DNA of 64,000 nt from Cellulomonas sp. KH9 (GTDB taxonomy: Bacteria > Actinomycetota > Actinomycetes > Actinomycetales > Cellulomonadaceae). The notes beneath the pieces were generated by a model. The model had not been told where the DNA came from and searched no databases. It worked only from the letters and a program-made list of their open reading frames with translations. Shown piece by piece: positions 9,339 to 17,968 of this stretch. Both the position numbers and the translations under genes were made by a program. The stretch lies in assembly GCF_900114185.1 (NCBI RefSeq), contig NZ_FOSE01000001.1, positions 583,749 through 647,748 of the forward strand. The letters are read 5' to 3'. Positions within the stretch are counted from its first letter, which is position 1. Each line of letters begins with the position of its first letter.

Positions 9339-9821
9339 TCAGCCCGCGGCGTCGAGCCGGGCGGCGACGTCGGCCGGGAAGCCGCCGGTGGCCAGCGGGC
9401 CCCACCTCTCGGGGGTCACGCGGATCAGGCTCTTGCCCTGCAGCCGCATCGCGGCGCGGTACTCGTCCCAGTCGGGGTGCTCGCCCGCGATGCACCGGTA
9501 GTAGTCCACGAGGGCGTCCTCGGCCTGCGGCATGTGCAGCACCTCGGCGGTGCCGTCGACCTGCACCCAGGGGCCGTCCCACTCGTCGGAGAGGACGCAC
9601 ACGCTCACCCGCGGGTCGCGCTCGGCGTTGCGGGTCTTCGCCCGGTCCGGGTAGGTCGAGATCACGATGCGACCCGCGTCGTCGACGCCGCCGCTGACCG
9701 GCGAGAGCTGCGACCGCCCGTCCGCGCGCGTCGTCGCCAGCAGCAGGTGGTGCCGGGGACGCACGAAGTCCAGGAGCGTGAGGAGGTCGACCGACGTCGT
9801 CGTCGCGATGCTGCGTGCCAT
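9339..9821 (-). CDS. Pyridoxamine 5'-phosphate oxidase-like protein, probable F420-dependent PPOX class
   Basis: The 160-residue split beta-barrel protein resembles actinobacterial PPOX-class F420-dependent oxidoreductases. The N-terminal RHHLLLATTRADGRSQLSPV and the following YPDRAKTRNAERDPRVSV are the usual dimer and cofactor-binding strands. The WDEYRAAMRLQGKSLIRVTPERW segment is typical of the C-terminal half. It probably binds F420 or FMN and reduces a small molecule, with the substrate unknown. It stands alone, convergent with the XRE-cupin gene 25 bases away and followed by the secreted-protein gene. Confidence 0.85.
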   Translation of the reverse strand: MARSIATTTSVDLLTLLDFVRPRHHLLLATTRADGRSQLSPVSGGVDDAGRIVISTYPDRAKTRNAERDPRVSVCVLSDEWDGPWVQVDGTAEVLHMPQAEDALVDYYRCIAGEHPDWDEYRAAMRLQGKSLIRVTPERWGPLATGGFPADVAARLDAAG

Positions 9822-9857
9822 GGGCCGACCCTACGACGGGTGACGCCGGCAGGTGCG

Positions 9858-10802
9858 TCAGGGGGTGGTGGCGGCGTCCTGGAGGGTGCGCCACGTGCGG
9901 TAGTGCTGCACCGCGACGCCCTCGTAGCCGGGGGTGCCGGCGAGCGCGTCGCGCACGAGGGCCGTCTCGGCGAGCAGGGCGTCGACGCCGTCGTCGCCGA
10001 ACGTCCACTCGGCGCCACCCGCGACGGCGGGGGTGTCCGTCTCGACGCCCACCGTGAACGGCACGCCCGCGGCGACGGCGGCCGCCACCGCGTCGGCGGA
10101 CAGGGCGAGGATGCCGTCGGGGCCGTGCGCGTGGTCGACGAACGCGACGACCTCGACGCGGTCGGCGCGCGCCATCGCGGCGTCGGCGACGGTGCCCGCG
10201 CCCCACGGCTCCCACGCCAGCCAGTACGGCACGTCGACCCCGAGCCCCACGCCCGGGGGGAGCTGCGCACGGACCTCGTCGAGCAGCGTGAGCCACCGGG
10301 TCACCGCACCCGCGCGGTCGGTGAACCAGGTGGGCTGCGTCCACGGCTCCACGTTGAGCTGCACGTGGTCGACCGTGCGGCCGTGGGTCGCCGCGCGCAT
10401 CCACTGCACGGCCAGCCCCGGCTGCTCGAGCCACGGCGGGTCACCGCCCAGGACGCCGACGGTCGCCCCCTCGGCGCGGACGGCCGCGACGGCCTCGGTG
10501 ACCCAGGCCGCGACCGGTCCCTCGTCCGAGGCCCACGGCACCGACACCTGGACCGTCGTCAGCCGCTGCTCACGGACGAACGCTGCGAGCGTCGCGGGGT
10601 CCGCCGGGGTGTACCCGGTGCCGCGGGCGTCGACCGCGCGGTCGAGCGAGTTGTCCCACACCCACATCGCGGTGATGGCGGGGGCGTCGGCCCGCGCGCC
10701 GGTCGCGGTCACGGTGACGACGGCGAGCACGAGCGCCGCGGCGAGTGCGCCGTGCGGTCGACGGGGCGTGCGTCCCCTGGTCGGGCGGTGGCCGGGGCGC
10801 AT
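9858..10802 (-). CDS. Predicted secreted barrel-like protein of unknown function
   Basis: The 314-residue protein starts at ATG 10802. A twin-Arg-containing basic head and hydrophobic run (residues 10-40) end in ATGARADA, a likely signal-peptidase site. The mature part begins ITAMWVWDNSL. It carries alternating strand/helix stretches such as LTTVQVSVPW, VDHVQLNVEPW and ADRVEVVAFVDHAHG, which look like a TIM barrel of the glycoside-hydrolase superfamily. The Asn-Val-Glu in LNVEPW could be a catalytic or sugar-contacting position. I do not recognise a named family, so enzyme activity is only suggested. The 189 bases upstream separate it from the FHA gene. Confidence 0.72.
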   Translation of the reverse strand: MRPGHRPTRGRTPRRPHGALAAALVLAVVTVTATGARADAPAITAMWVWDNSLDRAVDARGTGYTPADPATLAAFVREQRLTTVQVSVPWASDEGPVAAWVTEAVAAVRAEGATVGVLGGDPPWLEQPGLAVQWMRAATHGRTVDHVQLNVEPWTQPTWFTDRAGAVTRWLTLLDEVRAQLPPGVGLGVDVPYWLAWEPWGAGTVADAAMARADRVEVVAFVDHAHGPDGILALSADAVAAAVAAGVPFTVGVETDTPAVAGGAEWTFGDDGVDALLAETALVRDALAGTPGYEGVAVQHYRTWRTLQDAATTP

Positions 10803-10991
10803 GTCGAGGTCCGTTCGTCGGGGACGGGGAGGGGCGGGTGCTGCGCCATCATCTGCGCAGGGTCGGACGGTCGGGGCCGTGCACACGGTGTGACACGCGA
10901 GGAATCGCCCGATCGGCCCCCGGGGAGGTGCCGCGGGCGCCGGTCCGGGCGACCGCCCGCGTCCGCTCACGCGGTGGACGTCGCGACGCCC

Positions 10992-11822
10992 TCAGGCCTC
11001 GCCCGGCAGCGCCCTGCGCACGACGAGCCGGGTCCACGAGCCCAGGTAGAGGCGGTCGCCGTCCTGGAGCTCGTGGCGCTGGCCGGGCCGGATCGGCTCC
11101 TCGGGCAAGGGCTCGCCGACCCGCGCCACGAAGGTGCCGTTGGACGACTGCAGGTCCTCCACCCACCAGCGCTGACCGTCGGTGTTGAGCTGGCAGTGCC
11201 GCCGCGAGACGCCGCTGTCGGCGCCCGCGTCGACCTGCGGGCGGATGTTGCGCGACGCCGACGGCCGCCCCACCAGCACGCTGCGCTCGCGCAGCGGCAC
11301 CAGCACGGGCAGGCCCACGGACGGCATGGGGTCCTCCGCCTGCTGGGCGGCGTACCAGTCGGGGTCGACCCACAGCTCGGCGACCCACGCGTCGCCGTCG
11401 GGTGCCGACGGGGCGAGGGGCGCGAGCGGCGCAGGGTCGGGGTCGGGCAGGGCCGGCGACGCAGCGGCCTCGGCTCCGGCACCGGGTGCGGCCGGACCCG
11501 GACCCGTCGCCGCACCCTGGCCCTCGCCCGCGGCGGCCGGTGCGGGCGTCACGACCGCCCCGGTCGACGCCGCGGGCGTCGGCGCGGGCGCGGTGTGCGC
11601 CACGGGCGTCACGCCGGTGGTGAAGTCGTAGCCGCAGTTCTCGCAGAACAGCGCGCCGGACGCCGCGGGCGACCCGCAGTGCGGGCACGTCGACGGGGCG
11701 GCCACCGCGGGCGTGGGCGCGGACGGTGCGGGGCCGGCGCCCGCCGGCGCGATGGGCGCACCGCAGACGTCGCAGTAGTCGGTCGACGCGCTGACGTGCC
11801 CCTCGGGGCAGGTGGCGCTCAC
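10992..11822 (-). CDS. FHA-domain protein with two N-terminal zinc ribbons
   Basis: The 276-residue protein has two Cys-rich ribbons: CPEGH with CDVCG at about 5-22, and CPHCG with CENCG at about 47-65. A long Pro/Ala linker follows, then a C-terminal forkhead-associated domain at about 175-268. FHA hallmarks are VLVGRPSASR, SRRHCQL and SSNGTFV, which bind phosphothreonine. It is the last gene of the pknG operon, and its ATG overlaps the VWA stop (ATGA). In mycobacteria the PknG substrate GarA is also an FHA protein, so this may be the substrate or reader for the PknG encoded upstream. Unlike GarA it carries zinc ribbons, and I see no clear N-terminal ETT-type phosphosite. Confidence 0.9.
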   Translation of the reverse strand: MSATCPEGHVSASTDYCDVCGAPIAPAGAGPAPSAPTPAVAAPSTCPHCGSPAASGALFCENCGYDFTTGVTPVAHTAPAPTPAASTGAVVTPAPAAAGEGQGAATGPGPAAPGAGAEAAASPALPDPDPAPLAPLAPSAPDGDAWVAELWVDPDWYAAQQAEDPMPSVGLPVLVPLRERSVLVGRPSASRNIRPQVDAGADSGVSRRHCQLNTDGQRWWVEDLQSSNGTFVARVGEPLPEEPIRPGQRHELQDGDRLYLGSWTRLVVRRALPGEA

Positions 11823-13096
11823 CGCCGCACCCGCGAGGTCTTGGTCGACGCGGTGTCGAGGGCCATCTCGTCCAGGCGGGACGCGCCGCGCTTCAGTCGC
11901 ACCGTGCCGTGCTCCTCGTCGTCGATCTCCACGACGCGACGCAGCTTCGACGTCGCCTCCTCGTTGCCCGTCTCGGCCGCCAGCTGCACCGCGCGGCCCA
12001 GCTTGACGGTGGCGGTCGCCTCGTCACCCGCGGCCTTGGCCGCCAGGCCCTCCTGGATCGCCGACGCCAGCTCGGCCTGGCCCGTGTAGTGCGCGACCTC
12101 CGGGCTGATGCGTGCGGTGAGCGAGGCGTCGTCCGACCACGCGGCCTTGACCAGCCCCGCGGCGACGACCTCGCCGCCGACCGCGACCTGCACGCGCGCC
12201 GCGAGCTGCTCGGCGCCCAGCGGCTTGGACGGCAGGCGGACGGCCACGTGGTAGTCGCGGGACTCGTCGGCCCAGGCTCCCGTGGGGTACGCGCCGACCA
12301 GCGGCGTGACCGTGGTGCGGCGCGCCGTCAGGTCCTCGACCGTGGGCGCCACCTGCCGGACGAACAGCACCTGCCCGCCCTGCGGCGTCCACACCCGCAG
12401 CTGGGCGTCGGAGACGCCGCGGGACAGCGACGCCGCCAGCAGGGAGCGGAAGTCCTCGGCGATGTCCGCCGGGTTCGCGATGAGCTCGACCGTCCCCAGC
12501 AGTGCCGTCGCGATCTCCCGCAGCTCGTCGACCTGCCAGCGCTCGCCGACGCCGCGCGCGTCGCACTGGAACCGGCCGGTGACGGCCGTGACGGCCGCGG
12601 TGAGCTGGTCACGGGGCTCGGACTCGTTCTTGCCGTCGGTGAGCAGGATCGCGTGCCGTTGCGTCACCGCGGGCTGGGTGGCGAAGATCTGGTCCGCCAG
12701 CCGCAGCCACGTGCTCATCGCCGTGCCGCCCTGCGCCGACAGGCGCGCGACCGCCCGCTTGGCCTCCGCCCGCGCCGCCGGCTCCATCTGCACGATCGCG
12801 ACGGGCGCGTTCGGGTACGGGAACACGCGCTGGGCGACGTGGCTGCCGCTGACGATCGCGAACCAGGTCCCGTCCGGGATGTGGTCGAGCGCCACCTGCG
12901 CCGCGTGCTTCGCCGCCGCGAGCATCGGGCCCGTCATCGAGCCCGACGTGTCGATCATGACGATCTCCGCGACACCGGCACCGCTGGTCCCCGCCCCGCC
13001 TACGCCCGAGGCGCTCACCGTGACGATCGCGTGCACGTCCGTGCCGCCGTCGGGCAGGAACTCGTTCTGGAAGACCTCGGCACGGAACGTGGCCAC
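11819..13096 (-). CDS. von Willebrand factor type A (VWA) domain protein
   Basis: The 425-residue protein starts at GTG 13096 with GAGGAG 6-7 bases upstream. A VWA domain at about residues 40-220 has an intact metal-ion adhesion site: DTSGS at about 49, a Thr in QGGTAMSTW, and the Asp of LLTDGKNE. The C-terminal part (GQAELASAIQEGLAAKAAGDEATATVKLGRAVQLA) is helical and resembles the tail of VWA proteins in stress operons. There is no signal peptide, so it should act in the cytoplasm as a Mg-dependent adaptor. It sits between the PP2C (50 bases) and FHA (4-base overlap) genes of the pknG operon. Confidence 0.92.
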   Translation of the reverse strand: MATFRAEVFQNEFLPDGGTDVHAIVTVSASGVGGAGTSGAGVAEIVMIDTSGSMTGPMLAAAKHAAQVALDHIPDGTWFAIVSGSHVAQRVFPYPNAPVAIVQMEPAARAEAKRAVARLSAQGGTAMSTWLRLADQIFATQPAVTQRHAILLTDGKNESEPRDQLTAAVTAVTGRFQCDARGVGERWQVDELREIATALLGTVELIANPADIAEDFRSLLAASLSRGVSDAQLRVWTPQGGQVLFVRQVAPTVEDLTARRTTVTPLVGAYPTGAWADESRDYHVAVRLPSKPLGAEQLAARVQVAVGGEVVAAGLVKAAWSDDASLTARISPEVAHYTGQAELASAIQEGLAAKAAGDEATATVKLGRAVQLAAETGNEEATSKLRRVVEIDDEEHGTVRLKRGASRLDEMALDTASTKTSRVRR

Positions 13097-13146
13097 GCTG
13101 GCTCCTCGGTGGTGCGGTGGGGCGTCGGACGGGTGGTGCGGGCGGT

Positions 13147-14499
13147 TCAGGGTGCGGAGGGTCCGGTGTCGGTGGGCGGCTCTCCGGGGAGGCTACCGGG
13201 CGGTCGGCGCCGGACGGTCGGGGCGGTGCCCGCGTCGTCGTGCGGGTCGTCCTGCGGGTCGGCGGGGCCGCCGCCCGCGGCGGCGGTGCCGGGGACGCGC
13301 GCGAGGGCCACGGTCACGTTGTCGTGCCCACCGCTCGCGTTGGCCCACGCGACCAGGTCACGGGACAGGGCCAGCGGGTCGTCGCCCACCCGGGCCACGG
13401 CGTCGCGCAGCAGGTCCGCGACGGCCTCGGGCGCGGACGCGTAGTTCCACAGCCCGTCCGAGCAGGCGAGCACCCAGCCGGGCCCGCCGGGGCGGGTGGC
13501 GACGGTGCGGGCCGTGGTGTCCTCGGCGTCCGCGCCGAGCCAGCGGGTGATCGCGTGCGCCTGCGGGGAGCGCTCGGCCGCGGCGCGGGACATGCCGTCG
13601 GCCATCAGCTCGGCGGCCACCGAGTCGTCCTCCGTCAGCTGCTCCGGTGTGCCCGCGTCGGGGAGCCAGTACACCCGGGAGTCGCCGAGCCAGCCCGCGA
13701 CCAGCAGCCCCGGCCCGGCCACGGCGGCGGCGAACGTGCACGACGGCGGGTCCTGCCGGGCGGTCGCGTCGTCGACGGCGGCCCGCGCGGCGTCGTCCGC
13801 GGCGTGGCCCGCGGCCACCAGCAGGCGCGACCAGGCGGCGGCGTCGTCGGCGGGGACGTGCGCGGCACCGGCCACCAGGGTGTCCCGGGCCGCGGTCGCC
13901 GCGGCCTGGCTGGCGACGTCGGAGTCGGGTGCCGAGGACACGCCGTCGCACACCACCAGCACGCTCACGTCCTCGCCCGGCGACGAGCCCGCGGCCTGCC
14001 CGCCGGTCGCGCCCGGGCCGGGGACGGCACCGAGCGCGAGCGCGTCCTCGTTGCGACGCCGGCGCACGCCGACGTCGCTGACGCCCGCGACGTGCGGTGC
14101 GGCCCGCTCCTCGCGGTGGTCGCGCTCCACGGGGGCGCGGGCACCGCACTGCGCGCAGTACCCGTCGTCGGCGACGTCGCCGCCGCACGCCGGGCACGGT
14201 GACGCACCGTCCACGGCGGTGCCGGCCGGGGGAGCGCCCTCCGGCGAGCCGCCGGGCGACGCAGCACCGGATTGCGCGGGGTCGGGCGACGCAGCACCGG
14301 ACGACGCGGGGTCGCCGGGTGCGGGACCGGGGTCCGTGCTGCCGGGGACGGCGCTGCTGGGGTCGGCGCTGTCGGCACCGTCCGGGCCGGTGCCGTGCGC
14401 GGCCGCGAGCGGTGCCCCGCACGCCTCGCAGAACCGCGCACCGTCGCCGGCGGCCTCGCCGCACGCGGGGCACACGACGGCCGTCCCCGTGCCGCTCAC
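13147..14499 (-). CDS. PP2C-type Ser/Thr phosphatase with two N-terminal zinc ribbons
   Basis: The 450-residue protein has zinc ribbons CPACG/CEACG (about 10-30) and CPACGG/CAQCG (about 95-115) separated by a Pro/Ser/Asp linker. A PPM/PP2C domain runs from about residue 130 to 400. Metal-binding motifs visible are RRRRNEDALAL, VVCDGVSSAP, AGWLGDSRVY, ACSDGLWNYA and GGHDNVTVAL. GTG 14499 gives a four-base GTGA overlap with the PknG stop, like other junctions in this operon; ATG 14511, overlapping by 16 bases, is the alternative. It would dephosphorylate PknG targets such as the FHA protein. Mycobacterial PknG loci lack a dedicated phosphatase, so this pairing is notable. Confidence 0.93.
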   Translation of the reverse strand: MSGTGTAVVCPACGEAAGDGARFCEACGAPLAAAHGTGPDGADSADPSSAVPGSTDPGPAPGDPASSGAASPDPAQSGAASPGGSPEGAPPAGTAVDGASPCPACGGDVADDGYCAQCGARAPVERDHREERAAPHVAGVSDVGVRRRRNEDALALGAVPGPGATGGQAAGSSPGEDVSVLVVCDGVSSAPDSDVASQAAATAARDTLVAGAAHVPADDAAAWSRLLVAAGHAADDAARAAVDDATARQDPPSCTFAAAVAGPGLLVAGWLGDSRVYWLPDAGTPEQLTEDDSVAAELMADGMSRAAAERSPQAHAITRWLGADAEDTTARTVATRPGGPGWVLACSDGLWNYASAPEAVADLLRDAVARVGDDPLALSRDLVAWANASGGHDNVTVALARVPGTAAAGGGPADPQDDPHDDAGTAPTVRRRPPGSLPGEPPTDTGPSAP

Positions 14500-16841
14500 C
14501 ACGCCGTCCACCGACGCACCCGGTTGGCGCGGTCCACCAGGGCGACGCGCGCGGCGTGGTCGGCCGTGAGAGCGGCCTGCTCACGGTAGGCCGCCTCGAG
14601 GGCGTCGGTCACACCGTCCTCGGTGGCCGGTGCGCCGTCGAGGGTCACGCCGGGCGCCGTCGCACCGCGGCGCACCGTGGCCAGCGCGGTCGACAGCACG
14701 TCCACCCGCAGGGCCGTGCGCTCGGCGGGCTCGAGCGGCACGGAGCGCACGGAGTCGAGGGCGGCGGCGAGGGCGGGCAGGTCGTCCCGCGAGCGGGCCA
14801 GGACCCGTGCCCGCATCAGCCGCGCCTGCGGGTAGGAGCTGCGGGTGGGCGTGACCAGGTCGAGCGCGGCCAGCGCGTCGTCGACGTGCAGGGACGCGAT
14901 CCGCAGCCGCGCCAGGCCGAACGCGGCCGGGGCCGTGTAGTTCGCGTCCGCGTACGCGCAGGTGGCGTAGAGCTGCTCGGCGATGCCGGGCTCACCCGAC
15001 AGCTCGCAGGCCACGGCCAGCGCCAGCTTGGGCGCCAGCTCGCCCGGCACCTGCCCGTACACCGCGTTGAACGAGGCGCGCGCGGCGACCGGGTCGCCCG
15101 CCGCGAGCTGCGCCAGCCCCTGGGTCCACACGGCGCGCCACTCCCACGGGTCGTCCGCGAGGATCGCCTCGACGGCCGCCGCGACGACGTCCGGGCGTCC
15201 GGCCTCGATGGCCGTGGTCGCCCGCAGCAGACGGACCTCGACCGTGTCCTCCGGGGCGCCCGCGAGGGCGGCGAGGCGCTGCTCCGGGTCCACCACGTTC
15301 ACGCCGGCGAGCCACCCGGCCGCCGGGTCGTCGGGGTCGACCTTGAGGGCGGGCAGCTCGTCCCACGTCAGCGGGCGCTGCGCGTGGTCCGTGACGGGCG
15401 GCTCGAAGAGCACCGACGCGACGCTCGTCAGCGGCGGGTCGCCCGCCCCGCGGTCGGCCGCGACGACCTCGCGCAGCACGCCCAGCACCTGCGCGCGCAT
15501 CTCGTCGACCGACCCGAAGCGGTCGGAGGGGTCGGGGGCGCACGCCTTGGCGAGCAGCCGGTAGAAGGAGTCGTACCGCGCGAACACGGGGGTCTGGTCG
15601 ACCGGGGGCAGCGCCGCCACGTAGGTGGTCGTGTTGCCGCGGAAGTCCAGCACCAGCGTCGCCAGCGTCCGGCCGATCGTGTAGACGTCGGACGCGACCG
15701 ACGGCCCGTCGACCGGCACCTCGGGGGCCTGGTAGCCCACCGTGCCGTAGATCGCGGAGTCGTCGTCGTCGATGCGGCGCACACCGCCCATGTCGATGAG
15801 CTTGAGCGCGTCACCGGCCTGGATGACGTTGTCGGGCTTGAAGTCGCAGTACAGCAGGCCCAGGTCGTGCAGGTACGCGAACGCGGGCAGCACCTCGAGG
15901 ACGAACGCGAGGGCCTGGTCGACGGGCAGCGGGTCGACGTGGCCGGCGGCCTCGCGGCGGTCGGTGAGCAGCTCCTTCAGGGAGCGTCCGCCGACGAACT
16001 CCATGACGGTGTACCCGTCGCCGTCGTGCTGCACGAAGTTGTAGATCTCGACGATCAGCGGGTGCTCGACGCGTGCGAGGAACTGCCGCTCGGAGATCGC
16101 GGCCGCCACGGCGTCGGGGTCGCCGCTGTTGAGCAGGCCCTTGAGCACCACCCAGCGGCCCGACACGTTGCGGTCCCGTGCCAGGTAGATCCAGCCCATG
16201 CCGCCGTGCGCGAGGCACCCCGCGACCTCGTACTGCCCGCCCACGAGCGTGCCGGGTGCCAGGCGCGGGTCGAAGTCGAAGCGGGCGCCGCACGAGGGGC
16301 AGAACCCCTGGGTGCGGGCGGGGACGCCCTCGCGGCCACGCCCGACGGGCTCGCCGCACGCCGCGCAGAACCGCTTGCGCTCCGGCACCTGCGGGTCGGC
16401 CATGACGGCCTGCAGCGGGTCCGCCACCGGCGCGGGCGGCACGGTCGTCAGCCCGGCGCCCAGCCGGGCACGCCGCAGCCGCGTCGAGGACGTGCCGAGC
16501 CGGCGCGTCGCGCGCGAGCCCGTGGCCGCCGTGCGTGCCGAGCCGAGGGCGGCCGACGCCAGCCGGGTCGAGCTGGTGCGCCCGGTGCGGGTGGACCGCT
16601 CGGCCGCACCGTCGTCACCGGCCCCGGGGGTCGGGACGCCGGGTGCGATGCCGGTGCCCAGCATCGACGACGGGGTGCGGGCCGCGGTCGCGCCGTTCGC
16701 GCCGGCGGCCGGCGGCGGTGTCGTCGTCCCGGTCACCGTGGACGTCGCACCGGCGGGGGCCGGCGACCCGCACAGGTCGCACCAGCCGTCCTCGTACGTC
16801 CCCGTGCAGCCGGGCTCGCGGCAGGCGGTCGCGCTGGTCAT
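14496..16841 (-). CDS. pknG: PknG-type serine/threonine protein kinase
   Basis: At 781 residues the protein matches the PknG architecture. An extra N-terminal Cys4 ribbon (CREPGC, CDLCG) precedes a linker and the rubredoxin-like module CAACGEPVGRG ... CPSCG (about 158-183). Then comes a kinase domain from GQYEVAGCLAHGGMGWIYLA, the ATP-binding Lys in VVLKGLL (about 232), the unusual catalytic loop YCDFKPDN (about 330) and IDMGG in place of DFG (about 347). The C-terminal 300 residues are TPR-like helices. PknG is soluble and in mycobacteria controls glutamate/2-oxoglutarate metabolism through GarA. GlnH- and GlnX-like genes lie just upstream, as in mycobacteria. The start overlaps the coiled-coil gene by ATGA. 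Confidence 0.96.
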   Translation of the reverse strand: MTSATACREPGCTGTYEDGWCDLCGSPAPAGATSTVTGTTTPPPAAGANGATAARTPSSMLGTGIAPGVPTPGAGDDGAAERSTRTGRTSSTRLASAALGSARTAATGSRATRRLGTSSTRLRRARLGAGLTTVPPAPVADPLQAVMADPQVPERKRFCAACGEPVGRGREGVPARTQGFCPSCGARFDFDPRLAPGTLVGGQYEVAGCLAHGGMGWIYLARDRNVSGRWVVLKGLLNSGDPDAVAAAISERQFLARVEHPLIVEIYNFVQHDGDGYTVMEFVGGRSLKELLTDRREAAGHVDPLPVDQALAFVLEVLPAFAYLHDLGLLYCDFKPDNVIQAGDALKLIDMGGVRRIDDDDSAIYGTVGYQAPEVPVDGPSVASDVYTIGRTLATLVLDFRGNTTTYVAALPPVDQTPVFARYDSFYRLLAKACAPDPSDRFGSVDEMRAQVLGVLREVVAADRGAGDPPLTSVASVLFEPPVTDHAQRPLTWDELPALKVDPDDPAAGWLAGVNVVDPEQRLAALAGAPEDTVEVRLLRATTAIEAGRPDVVAAAVEAILADDPWEWRAVWTQGLAQLAAGDPVAARASFNAVYGQVPGELAPKLALAVACELSGEPGIAEQLYATCAYADANYTAPAAFGLARLRIASLHVDDALAALDLVTPTRSSYPQARLMRARVLARSRDDLPALAAALDSVRSVPLEPAERTALRVDVLSTALATVRRGATAPGVTLDGAPATEDGVTDALEAAYREQAALTADHAARVALVDRANRVRRWTAW

Positions 16842-17968
16842 CGGGCTCCTCCCGGTCCGCCCGGCAGCGGCCGGACGAGGTGCTCGTACTGCTCGACGAG
16901 GGCGCGGGCGAGCGCCACGTCGCAGGGGGTCGTCTCCACGGCGGTACGGGCCTCGTCGTGCCCGGCGCGCACCGTGGGGGACGCGTCGCGGCCGTTCGAC
17001 GCCGCGGTCGCCGTGGCGCGTCCGAGGCGGTAGCGCAGCTCGGCGCGCTCGCGCAGCGGGCTGCTGTACGCGTCCTGCGCGGCGTCCAGGGCCCGGCGCA
17101 CCGCGTCGAGGCGGGCGACGTAGGCGTCCAGCGCCTCACGCTGCTCGGGCACGGGGCCCAGCCGTGACACGTCGGGCACCGCGAGCCGCGGCGGGTGCGT
17201 GACCTCCTGGCGGCACCGCTCAGCCAGCGCGTGCAGCGCGGGCTCGCGGGCCTCCAGCGCGGCCGCCGTGGCCTGCGCGTCCGCGCGGGCACGCGCCACC
17301 GAGCGGCGCTGCGACACGGCGACCATGAGGTCGCGCTCGGCGTGGGCGGTGCGGGTCTCGAGCTCGGCGAGCGGACCGGCGACGTCACCGCCGCGGGCGG
17401 CCTGCGCGGACAGGCGCTGCTCCCGCTCCCGCAGGGCGGCGACCCGCTCGTGGGCGGCCGCGTCGGAGCCGGCCAGGTCCTCGGCGCGCACGAGCGCGGC
17501 GCGCACGCCGCGCAGGCGCGCCACGACGTCCGCGGTGTCCGGGTCGAACGCCAGGCGGGTGCGCAGGGCCGAGACCATCGCGTCGCACAGCGTCAGCGCC
17601 TCCGGCAGGGACACCGGGGCGCCGGCGCGCGTGTCGACGCGGCCCCACAGCAGCTGCGACATGCGCTCGCGCTCGACCTCCGTGACCCGCCCGCCGTCCC
17701 ACACCGCCAGCAGCTCGTCGGCGCGGGTCCGCACCGACTGCCAGACCGACAGCGCCAGCACCACGTCCGGGGTGTACCGCTCGGACTCCGCCGTCGCCTG
17801 GGCCGCCGTGTCCAGCGCGTCGAGCCGCGTGCGCCGGTCGTCGAGCCACGTCAGCAGCCCGTCGAGGTACGTCATGAGGTCGCGCGCAGGGATCGCCTCG
17901 CCCAGCCGCCCCGGGGCGACGGGCGCGACGACGTCGGCGGACGCGGCAGCCATGGCGGTCGCCGTCAC
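16838..17968 (-). CDS. Predicted helical/coiled-coil protein of the pknG operon
   Basis: The 376-residue protein is soluble and almost wholly helical, rich in Ala, Arg, Glu and Leu, with long heptad-like stretches such as RVAALREREQRLSAQAA and LETRTAHAERDLMVAVS. I recognise no enzymatic motif, signal peptide or membrane segment, and no named family. It lies between GlnH and PknG with four-base ATGA overlaps on both sides, so its production is tightly linked to both. A structural linker between a membrane sensor and the kinase would fit, but this is inference. Confidence 0.8.
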   Translation of the reverse strand: MTATAMAAASADVVAPVAPGRLGEAIPARDLMTYLDGLLTWLDDRRTRLDALDTAAQATAESERYTPDVVLALSVWQSVRTRADELLAVWDGGRVTEVERERMSQLLWGRVDTRAGAPVSLPEALTLCDAMVSALRTRLAFDPDTADVVARLRGVRAALVRAEDLAGSDAAAHERVAALREREQRLSAQAARGGDVAGPLAELETRTAHAERDLMVAVSQRRSVARARADAQATAAALEAREPALHALAERCRQEVTHPPRLAVPDVSRLGPVPEQREALDAYVARLDAVRRALDAAQDAYSSPLRERAELRYRLGRATATAASNGRDASPTVRAGHDEARTAVETTPCDVALARALVEQYEHLVRPLPGGPGGAR

